From Meghimatium bilineatum (lineage: Eukaryota > Mollusca > Gastropoda > Stylommatophora > Philomycidae), in assembly GCA_034231615.1 (NCBI GenBank), contig CM067319.1, positions 2,314,501 through 2,378,500 of the forward strand: 64,000 nt of DNA, written 5' to 3'. Below, piece by piece: positions 45,426 to 58,499 of this stretch. The first letter of the stretch is position 1; every line of letters starts with the position of its first letter. The notes beneath the pieces are model-generated. The model did not search any database. It had not been told where the DNA came from and saw nothing but the letters and a program-made list of their open reading frames with translations. The translations under genes and the position numbers were made by a program.

Positions 45426-48400
45426 CTGTTCTATTGTCAGATGGGTGCACGTGACTGTTCTATTGTCAGATGGGTGCAAATGACTGTTCTATTGTAAGGA
45501 GTCCCTGTTCTGTCAGATGGGTGCAAGTGACTGTTCTATTGTCAGATGGGTGCCTGTTCTATTGTCAGATGGGTGCAAGTGACTGTTCTATCGTCAGATG
45601 GGTGCCTGTTCTATTGTCAGATGAGTGCAAGTGACTGTTCTATTGTCAGATGGGTGCAAGTGACTGTTCTATTGTCAGATGGGTGTAAGTGACTGTTCTA
45701 TTGTAAGATGGGTGTCTGTTCTATTGTCAGATGAGTGCAAGTGACTGTTCTATTGTCAGATGGGTGCAAGTGACTGTTCTATTGTCAGATGGGTGTAAGT
45801 GACTGTTCTATTGTCAGATGGGTGCCTGTTCTATTGTCAGATGGGTGCAAGTGACTGTTCTATTGTCAGATGGGTACCTGTTCTATTGTCCGATGGGTGT
45901 CTGTTCTATTGTCAGATGGGTGCAAGTGACTGTTCTATTGTTATATGGGTGTAAGTGACTTTTCTATTGTAATATGGGTGCAAATTACTGTTCTATTGTC
46001 AGATGGGTGCCTGTTCTATTGTCAGATGGTTGCAAGTAACTGTTCTACTGTTAGATGGGTGCAAGTGACTGTTCTATTGTCAGATGGGTGCAAGTGACAG
46101 TTCTATTGTCAGATGGTTGCAAGTGACTATTCTATTGTCATACGAGTGCAAGTGACTGTTCTATTGTCAGATGGACGCAAGTGACTGTTCTATTGTCAGA
46201 TGGGTGTCTGTTCTATTGTCAGATGAGTGCAAGTGACTGTTCTATTGTCAGATGGGTGCAAGTGACTGTTCTATTGTCAGATGGGTGCAAGTGACAGTTC
46301 TATTGTCAGATGGTTGCAAGTGACTGTTCTATTGTCAGATGAGTGCAAGTGACTGTTCTATTGTCAGATGGACGCAAGTGACTGTTCTATTGTCAGATGG
46401 GTGTACGTGACTGTTCTATTGTCAGATGGGTGCAAGTGACTGTTCTATTGTCAGATGGGTGTCTGTTCTATTGTCAGATGAGTGCAAGTGACTGTTCTAT
46501 TGTCAGATGGGTGCAAGTGACTGTTCTATTGTCAGATGGGTGCAAGTGACTGTTCTATTGTCAGATGGGTGTAAGTGACTGTTCTATTGTCAGATGGGTG
46601 CAAGTGACTGTTCTATTGTCAGATGGGTGCCTGTTCTATTGTCAGATGGGTGCAAGTGACTGTTCTATTGTCAGATGGGTACCTGTTCTATTGTCCGATG
46701 GGTGTCTGTTCTATTGTCAGATGGGTGCAAGTGACTGTTCTATTGTCATATGAGTGCAAGTGACTGTTCTATTGTAATATGGGTGCAAATTACTGTTCTA
46801 TTGTGAGATGGGTGCGTGACTGTTCTATTGTCAGATGGGTGACTGTTCTATTGTCAGATGGGTGCAAGTGACTGTTCTATTGTCATATGGGTGCAAGTGA
46901 CTGTTCTATTGTATTATGGGTGCAAATTACTGTTCTATTGTGAGATGGGTGCGTGACTGTTCTATTGTCAGATGGGTGACTGTTCTATTGTCAGATGGGT
47001 GCAAGTGACTGTTCTATTGTCAGATGGGTGCAAGTGACTGTTCTATTGTCAGATGGTTGCAAGTTACTGTTCTATTGTAAGGGGTGCCTATTCTATTGTC
47101 AGAAGGGTGCACGTTACTGTTCTATAGTCAGATGGGTGCAATTGACAGTTTTATTGTCAGATGGTTGCAAGTTACTGTTCTATTGTAAGGGGTGCCTATT
47201 CTATTGTCTGATGGGTGCATGTTCTATTGTCAGATGGGTGCAAGTGACTGTTATATTGTTAGATGGATGCAAGTGACTGTTCTATTGTCAGATGGTTGCA
47301 AGTAACTATTCTATTGTCAAATAGTAACGCAAAATGAGTTAAACAGGTTACTAAAACACTTACCTGGCCTATTAATAAAAATATATTTTAAAAAGTATAT
47401 ATAAAAAAACATACAATAAAACTAAACAGGACAATTCTCCATGTATCGGTTCAAATTGAACCTTTTTCAAGAGACAAACAACAGAAAACGACCAAAAAAA
47501 TAAAAATTAAGAGATAGATGAAGTGATATAATAAAAAAACCTATGCTAAGTGAAAATGAGAAACAAAAACAAGTAGACAACGAAAACCATGTAAAGTAGC
47601 AGCTGGAAGACAAATATAAATAACCAAATGGTCAGAGGGTGTCAAAGGTTCAATTTGAGCCGATACTTGGAGAATTGTCCTGTTTAGTTTTATTGTATGT
47701 TTTTTATATATACCTTTTAAAATATATTTTTATTAATAGGCAAGGTAAGTGTTTTAGTAACCTGTTTAACTCATTTTGCGTTACTATTTGTTCATTAGGT
47801 TACTGCGGCACCATCCACTTTGTCGGACACCCTCTGACCATTTGGTTATTTATATTTGTTCTATTGTCAGATGGGCGCAAGTGACTGTTCTATTGTCAGA
47901 TGGGTGCAAGTGACTGTTATATTGTCAGATGCTTGCAAGTGACTTCTATTGTCAGATGTTTACAAGTAACTGATCTATTGTCAGATGAGTGCGACTTCTA
48001 TTGTCAGATGGGTGCAAGTGACAGTTCTATTGTCAGATGGGTGCAAGTGACTGTTCTATTGTCAGGGGTGCCTGATCTATTGTCAGATGGGTGCAAGTGA
48101 CTCTTCTATTGTAAGGGGTGCCTGATCTATTGTCAGATGGGTGCACATGACTGTTCTATTGTCAGATGGGTGCCTGTTCAATTGTCAGATGGGTACAAGT
48201 GTCTGTTCTATTGTCAGATGGGTGCAAGTGACTGTTCTATTGTAAGGGGTGCCTGTTGTTTTGTCAGATGGGTGCATGTGACTGTTCTATTATCAGATGG
48301 GTGCAAGTGACTTCTATTTTCAGATGGGTGCAAGTGACTGTTCTATTGTCAGATGGGTGCCTGTTCTATTGTCAGATTGGTGTCTGTTCTATTGTCAGAT

Positions 48401-51400
48401 GGGTGCAAGTGACTGTTCTATTGTCAGATGGGTGCAAGTGACTGTTCTATTGTCAGATGGGTGCATGTTCAATTGTCAGATGGGTGTCTGTTCTATTGTC
48501 AGATGGGTGCAAGTGGCTGTTCTATTGTCAGATGTGTGCAAGTGACTGTTCTATTGTCATATGGGTGCAAGTGACTATTCTATTGAAAGGGGTGCCTGTT
48601 CTATTGTCAGATGGGTGCGTCACTGGTCTATTGTCAGATGGGTGCAAGTGACTGTTCTATTGTCAGATGGGTGCAAGTGACAGTTCTATTGTCAGATGGT
48701 TCCAAGTTACTGTTCTATTGTCAGATGGATGCAAGTGACTGTTCTATTGTAAGGGGTGCCTGCTATATTGTCAGATGGTTGCAAGTGATTGTTCTATTGT
48801 CAGATGGTTGCAAGTGATTGTTCTATTGTCAGATGGGTGCATGTGATTGTTCCATTGTCAGATGGTTGCAAGTGATTGTTCTATTGTCAGATGGTTGCAA
48901 GTGATTGTTCTATTGTCAGATGGTTGCAAGTGATTGTTCTATTGTCAGATGGTTGCAAGTGATTCTTCTATTGTCAGATGGTTGCAAGTGATTGTTCTAT
49001 TATTGTCAGATGGTTGCAAGTGATTGTTCTATTGTCAGATGGTTGCAAGTGATTGTTCTATTGTCAGATGGTTGCAAGTGACTGTTCTATTGTAAGGGGT
49101 GCCTGCTATATTGTCAGATGGGTGCATGTGATTGTTCTATTGTCAGATGGGTGCATGTGATTGTTCTATTGTCAGATGGTTGCAAGTGATTGTTCTATTG
49201 TAAGGGGTGCCTGCTATATTGTCAGATGGGTGCATGTGATTGTTCTATTGTAAGGGGTGCCTGCTATATTGTCAGATGGGTGCATGTGATTGTTCTATTG
49301 TCAGATGGTTGCAAGTGATTGTTCTTTTGTCAGATGGATGCAAGTGATTGTTCTATTGTCAGATGGATGCAAGTGATTGTTCTATTGTCAGATGGATAAA
49401 AGTGATTGTTCTATTGTCAGATGGGTGCAAGTGATTGTTCTATTGTCAGATGGGTGCAAGTAACTTCTATTGTTAGATGGTTGCAAGTTACTGTACTATT
49501 TTAAGGGGTGCCTATTCTATTGTCAGATGGGTGCATGTGATTGTTCTATTGTCAGATGGGTGCATGTGATTGTTCTATTGTCAGATGGTTGCAAGTGATT
49601 GTTCTATTGTCAGATGGGTGCAAGTAACTGTTCTATTGTAAGATGGTTGCAAGTTACTGTTCTATTGTAAGGAGTGCCTATTCTATTGTCAGATGGGTGC
49701 ATGTTCTATTGTCAGATGGGTGCAAGTGACTGTTATATTGTCAGATGGGTACAAGTGACTGTTCTATTGTAAGGGGTGCCTGCTATATTGTCAGATGGGT
49801 GCAAGTGACTGTTCTATTGCCAGATGGGTGCAAATGACTGTTATATTGTTAGATGGGTGCAAGTGACTGTTCTATTGTCAGATGGGTGCAAGTGACTGTT
49901 CTATTGTAAGATGGGTGCAAGTGACTGTTATATTGTCAGATGGGTGCAAATGACTGTTATATTGTCAGATGGGTGCAAATGACTGTTCTATTGTCAGATG
50001 GGTGCAAGTCACTTCTATTGTCAGATGGGTGCAAGTGAGTGTTCTATTGTCAGATGGGTGTAAGTGACTGTTCTATTGTAAGGGGTGCCTGATCTATTGT
50101 CAGATGGGTGCAAGTGACTGTTCTATTGTAAGGGGTGCCTGATCTATCGTCAGATGGGTGCAAGTGACTGTTCTATTGTCAGATGGGTGCAAGTGACTGT
50201 TCTATTGTAAGGGGTGCCTGTTGTATTGTCAGATGGGTGCATGTGACTGTTCTATTATCAGATGGGTGCAAGTGACTGTTCTATAGTCAGATGGACGCAA
50301 GTGACTCTTCTGTTGTCAGATGGTTGCACGTAACTGTTCTATTGTCAGATGGCTGCAAGTAACTGTTCTATTGTCAGACGGCTGCAAGTATCTGTTCTAT
50401 TGTGAGATGGCTGCAAGTGATTGTTCTATTGTCAGATGGGTGCAAGTGACTTCTATTGTCAGATGGTTGCAAGTAACTGATCTATTGTCAGTTGGGTGCA
50501 AGTGACTTCTATTGTCAGATGGGTGCAAGTAACTGATCTATTGTCAGATGGGTGCAACTGACTTTTATTGTCAGATGGTTGCAAGTGACTGTTCTATTGT
50601 CAGATGGGTGCAAGTGACTTCTATTGTCAGATCGGTGCAAGTGCCTGTTCTCTTGTCAGATCGGCGCAAGTGCCTGTTCTATTGTCAGGTGGGTGCAAGT
50701 AACTGTTCTATTGTCAGATGGGTGCACGTGACTGTTTTATTGTCAGATGGATGCAAGTGACATCTATTGTCAGATGGTTGCAAATGACTGTTCTATTGTC
50801 AGATGGGTGCCTGTTCTATTGTCAGATGGTTGCAAGTAACTGTTCTACTGTTAGATGGATGGAAGTAACTGTTCTATTGTGAGATGGGTGCAAGTGACTG
50901 TTCTATTGTCAGATGGTTGCAAGTAACTGATCTATTGTCAGATGGGTGCAAGTAACTGATCTATAGTCAGATGGCTGCAAGTAATTGTTCTATTGTCAGA
51001 TGGTTGCAAGTAACTGTTCTATTGTTAGATGGCTGCAAGTTACTGTTCTATTGTAAGGGGTGCCTATTCTATTGTCAGATGGGTGCATGTGACTGTTCTA
51101 TTGTCAGATTGGTGCAAGTGACAGTTCTATTGTAAGATGGTTGCAAGTTACTGTTCTATTGTAAGGAGAGCCTATTCTATTGTCAGATGGGTGCATGTTC
51201 TATTGTCAGATGGGTGCAAGTGACTGTTCTATTGTCAGATGGGTACAAGTGACTGTTCTATTGTAAGGGGTGCCTGCTATATTGTCAGATGGGTGCAAGT
51301 GACTGTTCTATTGCCAGATGGGTGCAAATGACTGTTATATTGTTAGATGGGTGCAAGTGACTGTTCTATTGTCAGATGGGTGCAAGTGACTGTTCTATTG

Positions 51401-54400
51401 TCAGATGGGTGCAAGTGACTGTTATATTGTCAGATGGGTGCAAATGACTGTTATATTGTCAGATGGGTGCAAATGACTGTTCTATTGTCAGATGGGTGCA
51501 AGTCACTTCTATTGTCAGATGGGTGCAAGTGAGTGTTCTATTGTCAGATGGGTGCAAGTGACTGTTCTATTGTAAGAGGTGCCTGATCTATTGTCAGATG
51601 GGTGCAAGTGACTGTTCTATTGTAAGGGGTGCCTTATCTATCGTCACATGGGTGCAAGTGACTGTTCTATTGTCAGATGGGTGCAAGTGACTGTTCTATT
51701 GTAAGGGGTGCCTGTTGTATTGTCAGATGGGTGCATGTGACTGTTCTATTATCAGATGGGTGCAAGTGACTGTTCTATAGTCAGATGGACGAAAGTGACT
51801 CTTCTGTTGTCAGATGGTTGCAAGTAACTGTTCTATTGTCAGACGGCTGCAAGTATCTGTTCTATTGTGAGATGGCTGCAAGTGATTGTTCTATTGTCAG
51901 ATGGGTGCAAGTGACTTCTATTGTCAGATGGTTGCAAGTAACTGATCTATTGTCAGTTGGGTGCAAGTGACTTCTATTGTCAGATGGGTGCAAGTAACTG
52001 ATCTATTGTCAGATGGGTGCAACTGACTTTTATTGTCAGATGGTTGCAAGTGACTGTTCTATTGTCAGATGGGTGCAAGTGACTTCTATTGTCAGATCGG
52101 TGCATGTGCCTGTTCTATTGTCAGATCGGTGCAAGTGCCTGTTCTATTGTCAGATGGGTGCAAGTAACTGTTCTATTGTCAGATGGGTGCACGTGACTGT
52201 TTTATTGTCAGATCGATGCAAGTGACGTCTATTGTCAGATGGTTGCAAATGACTGTTCTATTGTCAGATGGGTGCCTGTTCTATTGTCAGATGGTTGCAA
52301 GTGACTGTTATATTGTCAGATGGGTGCAAGTGACTGTTATATTGTCAGATGGGTGCAAATGACTGTTATATTGTCAGATGGGTGCAAATGACTGTTCTAT
52401 TGTCAGATGGGTGCAAGTCACTTCTATTGTCAGATGGTGCAAGTGAGTGTTCTATTGTCAGATGGGTGCAAGTGACTGTTCTATTGTAAGAGGTGCCTGA
52501 TCTATTGTCAGATGGGTGCAAGTGACTGTTCTATTGTAAGGGGTGCCTGATCTATCGTCAGATGGGTGCAAGTGACTGTTCTATTGTCAGATGGGTGCAA
52601 GTGACTGTTCTATTGTAAGGGGTGCCTGTTGTATTGTCAGATGGGTGCATGTGACTGTTCTATTATCAGATGGGTGCAAGTGACTGTTCTATAGTCAGAT
52701 GGACGCAAGTGACTCTTCTGTTGTCAGATGGTTGCACGTAACTGTTCTATTATCAGATGGCTGCAAGTAACTGTTCTATTGTCAGACGGCTGCAAGTATC
52801 TGTTCTATTGTGAGATGGCTGCAAGTGATTGTTCTATTGTCAGATGGGTGCAAGTGACTTCTATTGTCAGATGGTTGCAAGTAACTGATCTATTGTCAGT
52901 TGGGTGCAAGTGACTTCTATTGTCAGATGGGTGCAAGTAACTGATCTATTGTCAGATGGGTGCAACTGACTTTTATTGTCAGATGGTTGCAAGTGACTGT
53001 TCTATTGTCAGATGGGTGCAAGTGACTTCTATTGTCAGATCGGTGCAAGTGCCTGTTCTCTTGTCAGATCGGCGCAAGTGCCTGTTCTATTGTCAGGTGG
53101 GTGCAAGTAACTGTTCTATTGTCAGATGGGTGCACGTGACTGTTTTATTGTCAGATGGATGCAAGTGACATCTATTGTCAGATGGTTGCAAATGACTGTT
53201 CTATTGTCAGATGGGTGCCTGTTCTATTGTCAGATGGTTGCAAGTAACTGTTCTACTGTTAGATGGATGGAAGTAACTGTTCTATTGTGAGATGGGTGCA
53301 AGTGACTGTTCTATTGTCAGATGGGTGCAAGTGACTTCTATTGTCAGATGGTTGCAAGTAACTGATCTATTGTCAGATGGGTGCAAGTAACTGATCTATA
53401 GTCAGATGGCTGCAAGTAATTGTTCTATTGTCAGATGGTTGCAAGTAACTGTTCTATTGTTAGATGGCTGCAAGTTACTGTTCTATTGTAAGGGGTGCCT
53501 ATTCTATTGTCAGATGGGTGCATGTGACTGTTCTATTGTCAGATTGGTGCAAGTGACAGTTCTATTGTAAGATGGTTGCAAGTTACTGTTCTATTGTAAG
53601 GAGAGCCTATTCTATTGTCAGATGGGTGCATGTTCTATTGTCAGATGGGTGCAAGTGACTGTTCTATTGTCAGATGGGTACAAGTGACTGTTCTATTGTA
53701 AGGGGTGCCTGCTATATTGTCAGATGGGTGCAAGTGACTGTTCTATTGCCAGATGGGTGCAAATGACTGTTATATTGTTAGATGGGTGCAAGTGACTGTT
53801 CTATTGTCAGATGGGTGCAAGTGACTGTTCTATTGTCAGATGGGTGCAAGTGACTGTTATATTGTCAGATGGGTGCAAATGACTGTTATATTGTCAGATG
53901 GGTGCAAATGACTGTTCTATTGTCAGATGGGTGCAAGTCACTTCTATTGTCAGATGGGTGCAAGTGAGTGTTCTATTGTCAGATGGGTGCAAGTGACTGT
54001 TCTATTGTAAGAGGTGCCTGATCTATTGTCAGATGGGTGCAAGTGACTGTTCTATTGTAAGGGGTGCCTTATCTATCGTCACATGGGTGCAAGTGACTGT
54101 TCTATTGTCAGATGGGTGCAAGTGACTGTTCTATTGTAAGGGGTGCCTGTTGTATTGTCAGATGGGTGCATGTGACTGTTCTATTATCAGATGGGTGCAA
54201 GTGACTGTTCTATAGTCAGATGGACGAAAGTGACTCTTCTGTTGTCAGATGGTTGCAAGTAACTGTTCTATTGTCAGATGGCTGCAAGTAACTGTTCTAT
54301 TGTCAGACGGCTGCAAGTATCTGTTCTATTGTGAGATGGCTGCAAGTGATTGTTCTATTGTCAGATGGGTGCAAGTGACTTCTATTGTCAGATGGTTGCA

Positions 54401-55045
54401 AGTAACTGATCTATTGTCAGTTGGGTGCAAGTGACTTCTATTGTCAGATGGGTGCAAGTAACTGATCTATTGTCAGATGGGTGCAACTGACTTTTATTGT
54501 CAGATGGTTGCAAGTGACTGTTCTATTGTCAGATGGGTGCAAGTGACTTCTATTGTCAGATCGGTGCATGTGCCTGTTCTATTGTCAGATCGGTGCAAGT
54601 GCCTGTTCTATTGTCAGATGGGTGCAAGTAACTGTTCTATTGTCAGATGGGTGCACGTGACTGTTTTATTGTCAGATCGATGCAAGTGACGTCTATTGTC
54701 AGATGGTTGCAAATGACTGTTCTATTGTCAGATGGGTGCCTGTTCTATTGTCAGATGGTTGCAAGTAACTGTTCTACTGTTAGATGGATGGAAGTAACTG
54801 TTCTATTGTGAGATGGGTGCAAGTGACTTCTATTGTCAGATGGTTGCAAGTAACTGATCTATTGTCAGATGGTTGCAAGTAACTGTTCTATAGTCAGATG
54901 GCTGCAAGTAATTGTTCTATTGTCAGATGGTTGCAAGTAACTGTTCTATAGTCAGATGGATGCAAGTAACTGTTCTATAGTCAGATGGATGCAAGTGACT
55001 TTTCTATTGTCAGATCGTTGCAAGTGACTGTTCTATTGTCAAATA
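45420..55045. repeat. 29-bp minisatellite array of about 9.6 kb
   Basis: Unit TGACTGTTCTATTGTCAGAT plus GGGTGCAAG, roughly 310 copies, with shorter forms (GGGTGCC..., GGGGTGCCTG) and 27-bp forms (GTGACTTCTATTG). From 49.9 to 54.7 kb the array shows longer-range order: the segment at 50.0-52.2 kb recurs at 52.4-54.7 kb. The array is interrupted by a foldback element at 47320-47860. Small open frames in it are artefacts. Confidence 0.98.
47320..47860. mobile_element. Foldback element inserted in the 29-bp array
   Basis: Left arm about 47325-47455 and right arm about 47648-47787 are inverted, nearly identical copies of about 135 bp (GTAACGCAAAATGAGTTAAA ... ACAATTCTCCA). A second inverted pair, AACCAAATGGTCAGAGGGTG (47620) and CACCCTCTGACCATTTGGTT (47829), is nested with the right arm between its members. 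No coding. The 29-bp repeat resumes at 47860. Confidence 0.8.
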
Positions 55046-55640
55046 GGTGTAAGTAAGCATTTAATTGGAGATCTGAACAAATGCTTTAAACTGCTTGCAG
55101 ACATCTCTCGAACACTGCAGTATGGACCAAACATCTTGGATAACAAAAGCACTTAACCAAATGAGAACCTAAAGAAGGCAGATAGCTTTTCACTTAGTTG
55201 TAGATAGTTTTAGTAATGGAAGAATTAGCTAAATAAATCCAGCACAATTCTTCCAGTTTGTGGGTAATCTCTTCACTTTTCACAGATTTTTGGGGGAAAC
55301 AATTTGTGTGTTTGGCTGTCATCATCACAATTTATGTACAGGGTTTGAGTTTTTGTTGTCACTGGATCTTCATTCATGCCAACATTGCAATAGGCTTTTT
55401 GAGACATAGATTAGACTCCTTAGTCATCTACGTGCTCACAAACACCAAACATATCTTGCAATCAACAAGTGCAATTAGCTCTCTCTCTCGATGTCTCTTA
55501 CAACATGCATGACTTCTATAGTATGATGATAGATCCTCAAAGGAGTACTATTTTGTCACTCTTGTTCCCTCTGCCAGGTGACGGTTTGACTTTTAGCTTG
55601 CCGAAGTCAGATGTGTTGGACCATTGGCACAAATAAAACG
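55046..55640. other. No gene seen
   Basis: Non-repetitive, without recognisable motif; the plus frame at 55258 is hydrophobic but unsupported. Confidence 0.45.
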
Positions 55641-56019
55641 GGTGATACAACACATTTATATTCTGTCATATGTACATGTGTTTCCCAACAAATCGGTAGG
55701 GGTGATACATTGAGACATTTGGTGCAGAAACATCTCCAGGCATTTCTATCCTCTACCATCCGGATGTGTTCGAAAACTTCATACCCTGGCCAGTCCTTGA
55801 TAATAACCAGCTATATCAAGCTATATTCTGGCCACCTCATCTTCTCCCCCACCCCTTCTCCATGCATTGAAGAACATCTTTTGTCATCGAGGAATGTCTC
55901 ATCACGTTCGTGCACCACCGGAGCTTATGAAGTTTCACGATTGTTAACAGAGGTTCTTGTTGACCCGTTAATACATGAATTCTATCATACACAAACACGA
56001 TGGTGGTTTTTATTATCAA
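55640..56019 (-). pseudogene. LINE tail (family E)
   Basis: Minus strand: LTGQQEPLLTIVKLHKLRWC, NVMRHSSMTKDVLQC, then in another frame HIRMVEDRNAWRCFCTKC. Same block order as 24178-24600. The plus-strand frame of 161 codons here is a shadow. Confidence 0.7.
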
Positions 56020-56087
56020 CTACAATAAATAAAGATTCCTTGTACATGAATCACAACAATATCCATCACACTAAACTATACCAGTCA

Positions 56088-56240
56088 GCTCTCTAGCAGA
56101 CAGTCAGCTCTCTAGCAGACAGTCAGCTCTCTAGCAGACAGTCAGCTCTCTAGCAAACAGTCAGCTCTCTAGCAGACAGTCAGCTCTCTAGCAGACAGTC
56201 AGCTCTCTAGCAAACAGTCAGCTCTCTAGCAAACAAACAC
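56088..56240. repeat. 19-bp tandem repeat, 8 copies
   Basis: Unit AGTCAGCTCTCTAGCAGAC/AAC. It lies just past the 3' end of the thiolase gene. Confidence 0.94.
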
Positions 56241-56330
56241 CCAGAAAAATGTATTGAAATAATAAAAATAAATTTATAATTATTAAATACAATAAAACAA
56301 TTATGCCAGAAACATTCAGCTATTACCATC

Positions 56331-56336
56331 TTTATT
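56331..56336 (-). terminator. Poly(A) signal AATAAA of the thiolase gene
   Basis: AATAAA on the minus strand, about 136 nt past the stop codon of the ACAT2-like terminal exon. It is a plausible polyadenylation signal; the region below it is AT-rich with several weaker variants. Use of this particular hexamer is inferred. Confidence 0.6.
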
Positions 56337-56471
56337 TTGAAAAACAAAAATCTGTTGAAATGTTATTTGCATATAACCTTGTTGAATGGGGGCTAGATGC
56401 AGTACGGCATGGGTGTCAACACCAGTAGCTGGTACAACGCAGCAAAAATCTTGTGATCAGCCGTATCTCAA

Positions 56472-56693
<222 letters not shown>

Positions 56694-56934
56694 TCAAATA
56701 TGCACAGACAACTACTAGACATCTTCACATTCTCTGCATCTATGCTCTCAATAACACCATTTTGACAACACAACAAACATCAATAAGATGTACTAGAGAA
56801 ATACAACGATTAACATTCACGCACATCAATCTATTCAGATCCCTAGTGCTAATGGTATACTAGCGGGATACTTTTATTGTCTTTCCCCAGGTGAATAATG
56901 ATTCATAGTATCCACACTTGCCGTTAAATGTAGG

Positions 56935-57210
56935 GCTGGGAGCCTCAGTTATCATTCCAAGGTCAGGTGTGTATCATCTTGGTTGCGTTGAATCCATATT
57001 TGTTCAAGGTTATCTTGATGTTTTCTATTCACCGTTTTCTTGGTCTATCTTTGGCTCTATATCCGCATATTTTTTTGTTATAAGCTCTTATTGTTATTTG
57101 GTTTGGCTTCATTCTCATAAGGTGACTGAACCATTTTACTTGCTGTCTCTCAACATGTTCAGTACATATTATACCTCCTCTTTTCCAAATTTCTTATTTG
57201 ATCAAGTTAG
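56935..57210 (-). pseudogene. LINE tail (family C)
   Basis: Minus strand: CTEHVERQQVKWFSHLMRMK, IRAYNKKICGYRAKDRPRKR, then ENIKITLNKYGFNAT. Same family as 16707-17260; located in the last thiolase intron. Confidence 0.75.
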
Positions 57211-57216
57211 TAAATA

Positions 57217-57650
57217 TTGCAGATTTTCATGAAAGTTGAACACTCAGTGCAGATATGGAAAGAAGGATTCAGGTTTTTTGAATACAAGTGCTACAGATGT
57301 TTGTTAATAATTAGTTATATACACAAAACAAACAGGACACGTCCAGTAACAAACTTGCAGGTATCAAGAGCCATCTTGGCAGTGGTGAAATGGAGTAAAC
57401 TTGTTTGATTTGGATATGTAACGAGGCACGACTCACTTTCTAAAATTATTTTGCCAGGAAAATTCGAGAATAGATGAAGTGGTGGTTAAAGAAAATCATG
57501 GTCCAATAACATCACGAAATGGTCCAATAACATCATGAAATGGTCCAATAACATCACGAAATGGCCTGGGCATGATTTTTCTACACTGGTCTGAGTGGCT
57601 GAGGTAGAGTTGTTTGGAGGGTTTTTGTGCTAATATATCCAGTGTGACTC
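57217..57650 (+). pseudogene. LINE tail (family E)
   Basis: VEHSVQIWKEGFRFFEYKCY, VTNLQVSRAILAVVKWSKLV, WFGYVTRHDSLSKIILPGKF, then a SNNITKW block that is triplicated. In the last thiolase intron, next to an inverted family C tail. Confidence 0.78.
57495..57562. repeat. 20-bp tandem repeat inside a LINE frame
   Basis: ATGGTCCAATAACATCACGA repeated about 3.5 times, encoding SNNITKW/SNNIMKW copies of the LINE's own WSNNI motif. Confidence 0.9.
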
Positions 57651-57659
57651 CAGTATAAT

Positions 57660-57955
57660 TCTTTAATGAACAGATGAATAGAGATAAATGAATCTGTCAA
57701 CTGGTAGGAGACAATTGTTATTGGCCTTAATAATTGGTTCATGCTGTTGTGCACTGGGAGAGGATTGAAACATGACCTCTGTTCTCATAGTGTTGGCGGT
57801 CAGACCAAACATATCACAAGCTGTAGAAAACATGTCCTTGCTGGCTTGTAGATCTGTGTCAGAGCTGGCAGTGAATATAGTCGTCAACAAACAACAGATT
57901 TCTGATGGCTATCTTTGTATACTAACTGTTGGTGAGCATACATTGAACTGACCAC
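57660..57955 (-). pseudogene. LINE RT C-terminal palm fragment
   Basis: Minus strand: AIRNLLFVDDYIHCQL (the A/VDD catalytic block, two Asp present), then STACDMFGLTANTMRTEVMF, PIIKANNNCLLPVDRFIYLY. Typical spacing between the DD motif, GLT...KTEVM and the YLGS-like block. Frameshifted. Confidence 0.78.
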
Positions 57956-58004
57956 TGTATAATATTTGGAGGCTTGTATGTGTCATGCATTCAAAGTCTT
58001 CTTA

Positions 58005-58165
58005 GCCTGCATTCATTCTCATACTTCTGTGTGCTAGCAGGATCTAGTCCAGAGAAGAGAATGTGTTGTCATGGTTTACAGCTTGGAAGTAATATCAGCT
58101 TCTTTCATTCTGACACCTCCAACCTGACCACGGCTTTTGATTCAACTTCACCTATAAGATAGGAC
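58005..58165 (-). mobile_element. SINE (family A) copy in thiolase intron
   Basis: TTCTCATACTTCTGTGTGCT, AGCAGGATCTAGTCCAGAGA, GTCATGGTTTACAGCTTGG, TGACACCTCCAACCTGACCA, ending TCACCTATAAGATAGGAC. Confidence 0.7.
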
Positions 58166-58384
58166 ACACAATTAACACTCAAACACCCGCCCATCCCTTC
58201 GTCACTGTTTATGAAATACATGGCAAGTAACAGTGTTGCTATTACTTGCATCCCTTTTGAGGCTCCAGCAACATATAGAAGATTCAGAATCTAAGTTGTT
58301 ATTGTTGTTGATACATAGAAAGTTCAAACATTACTCACCGCTTTATACTTTATCCATCAAGAGGTCACCTATATATCTTAGTTA

Positions 58385-58495
58385 AGTCGTCGGATCATCA
58401 TCACTGCAAACTGGACACATCCATAGTTGCTCCGATCTCTCCGAGTGTATCCGCCATTACACTTCTACTGACAGCACCGGTCCTATTCAGACACT
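58385..58495 (-). pseudogene. LINE RNase H C-terminal fragment
   Basis: Minus strand: RTGAVSRSVMADTLGE, then LWMCPVCSDDDPTT after a frame change. This is the extreme C-terminus of the RNase H-bearing LINE at 26475-27148. Confidence 0.75.
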
Positions 58496-58499
58496 TTAT

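Noticed and set aside
45420..55045. Second CRISPR-like array of 29-bp units
   Set aside because: Contiguous degenerate tandem units without spacers; a minisatellite.
55611..56096. 161-codon plus frame as a host gene
   Set aside because: It is antisense to a recognisable LINE tail at 55640-56019 and has no family motif.
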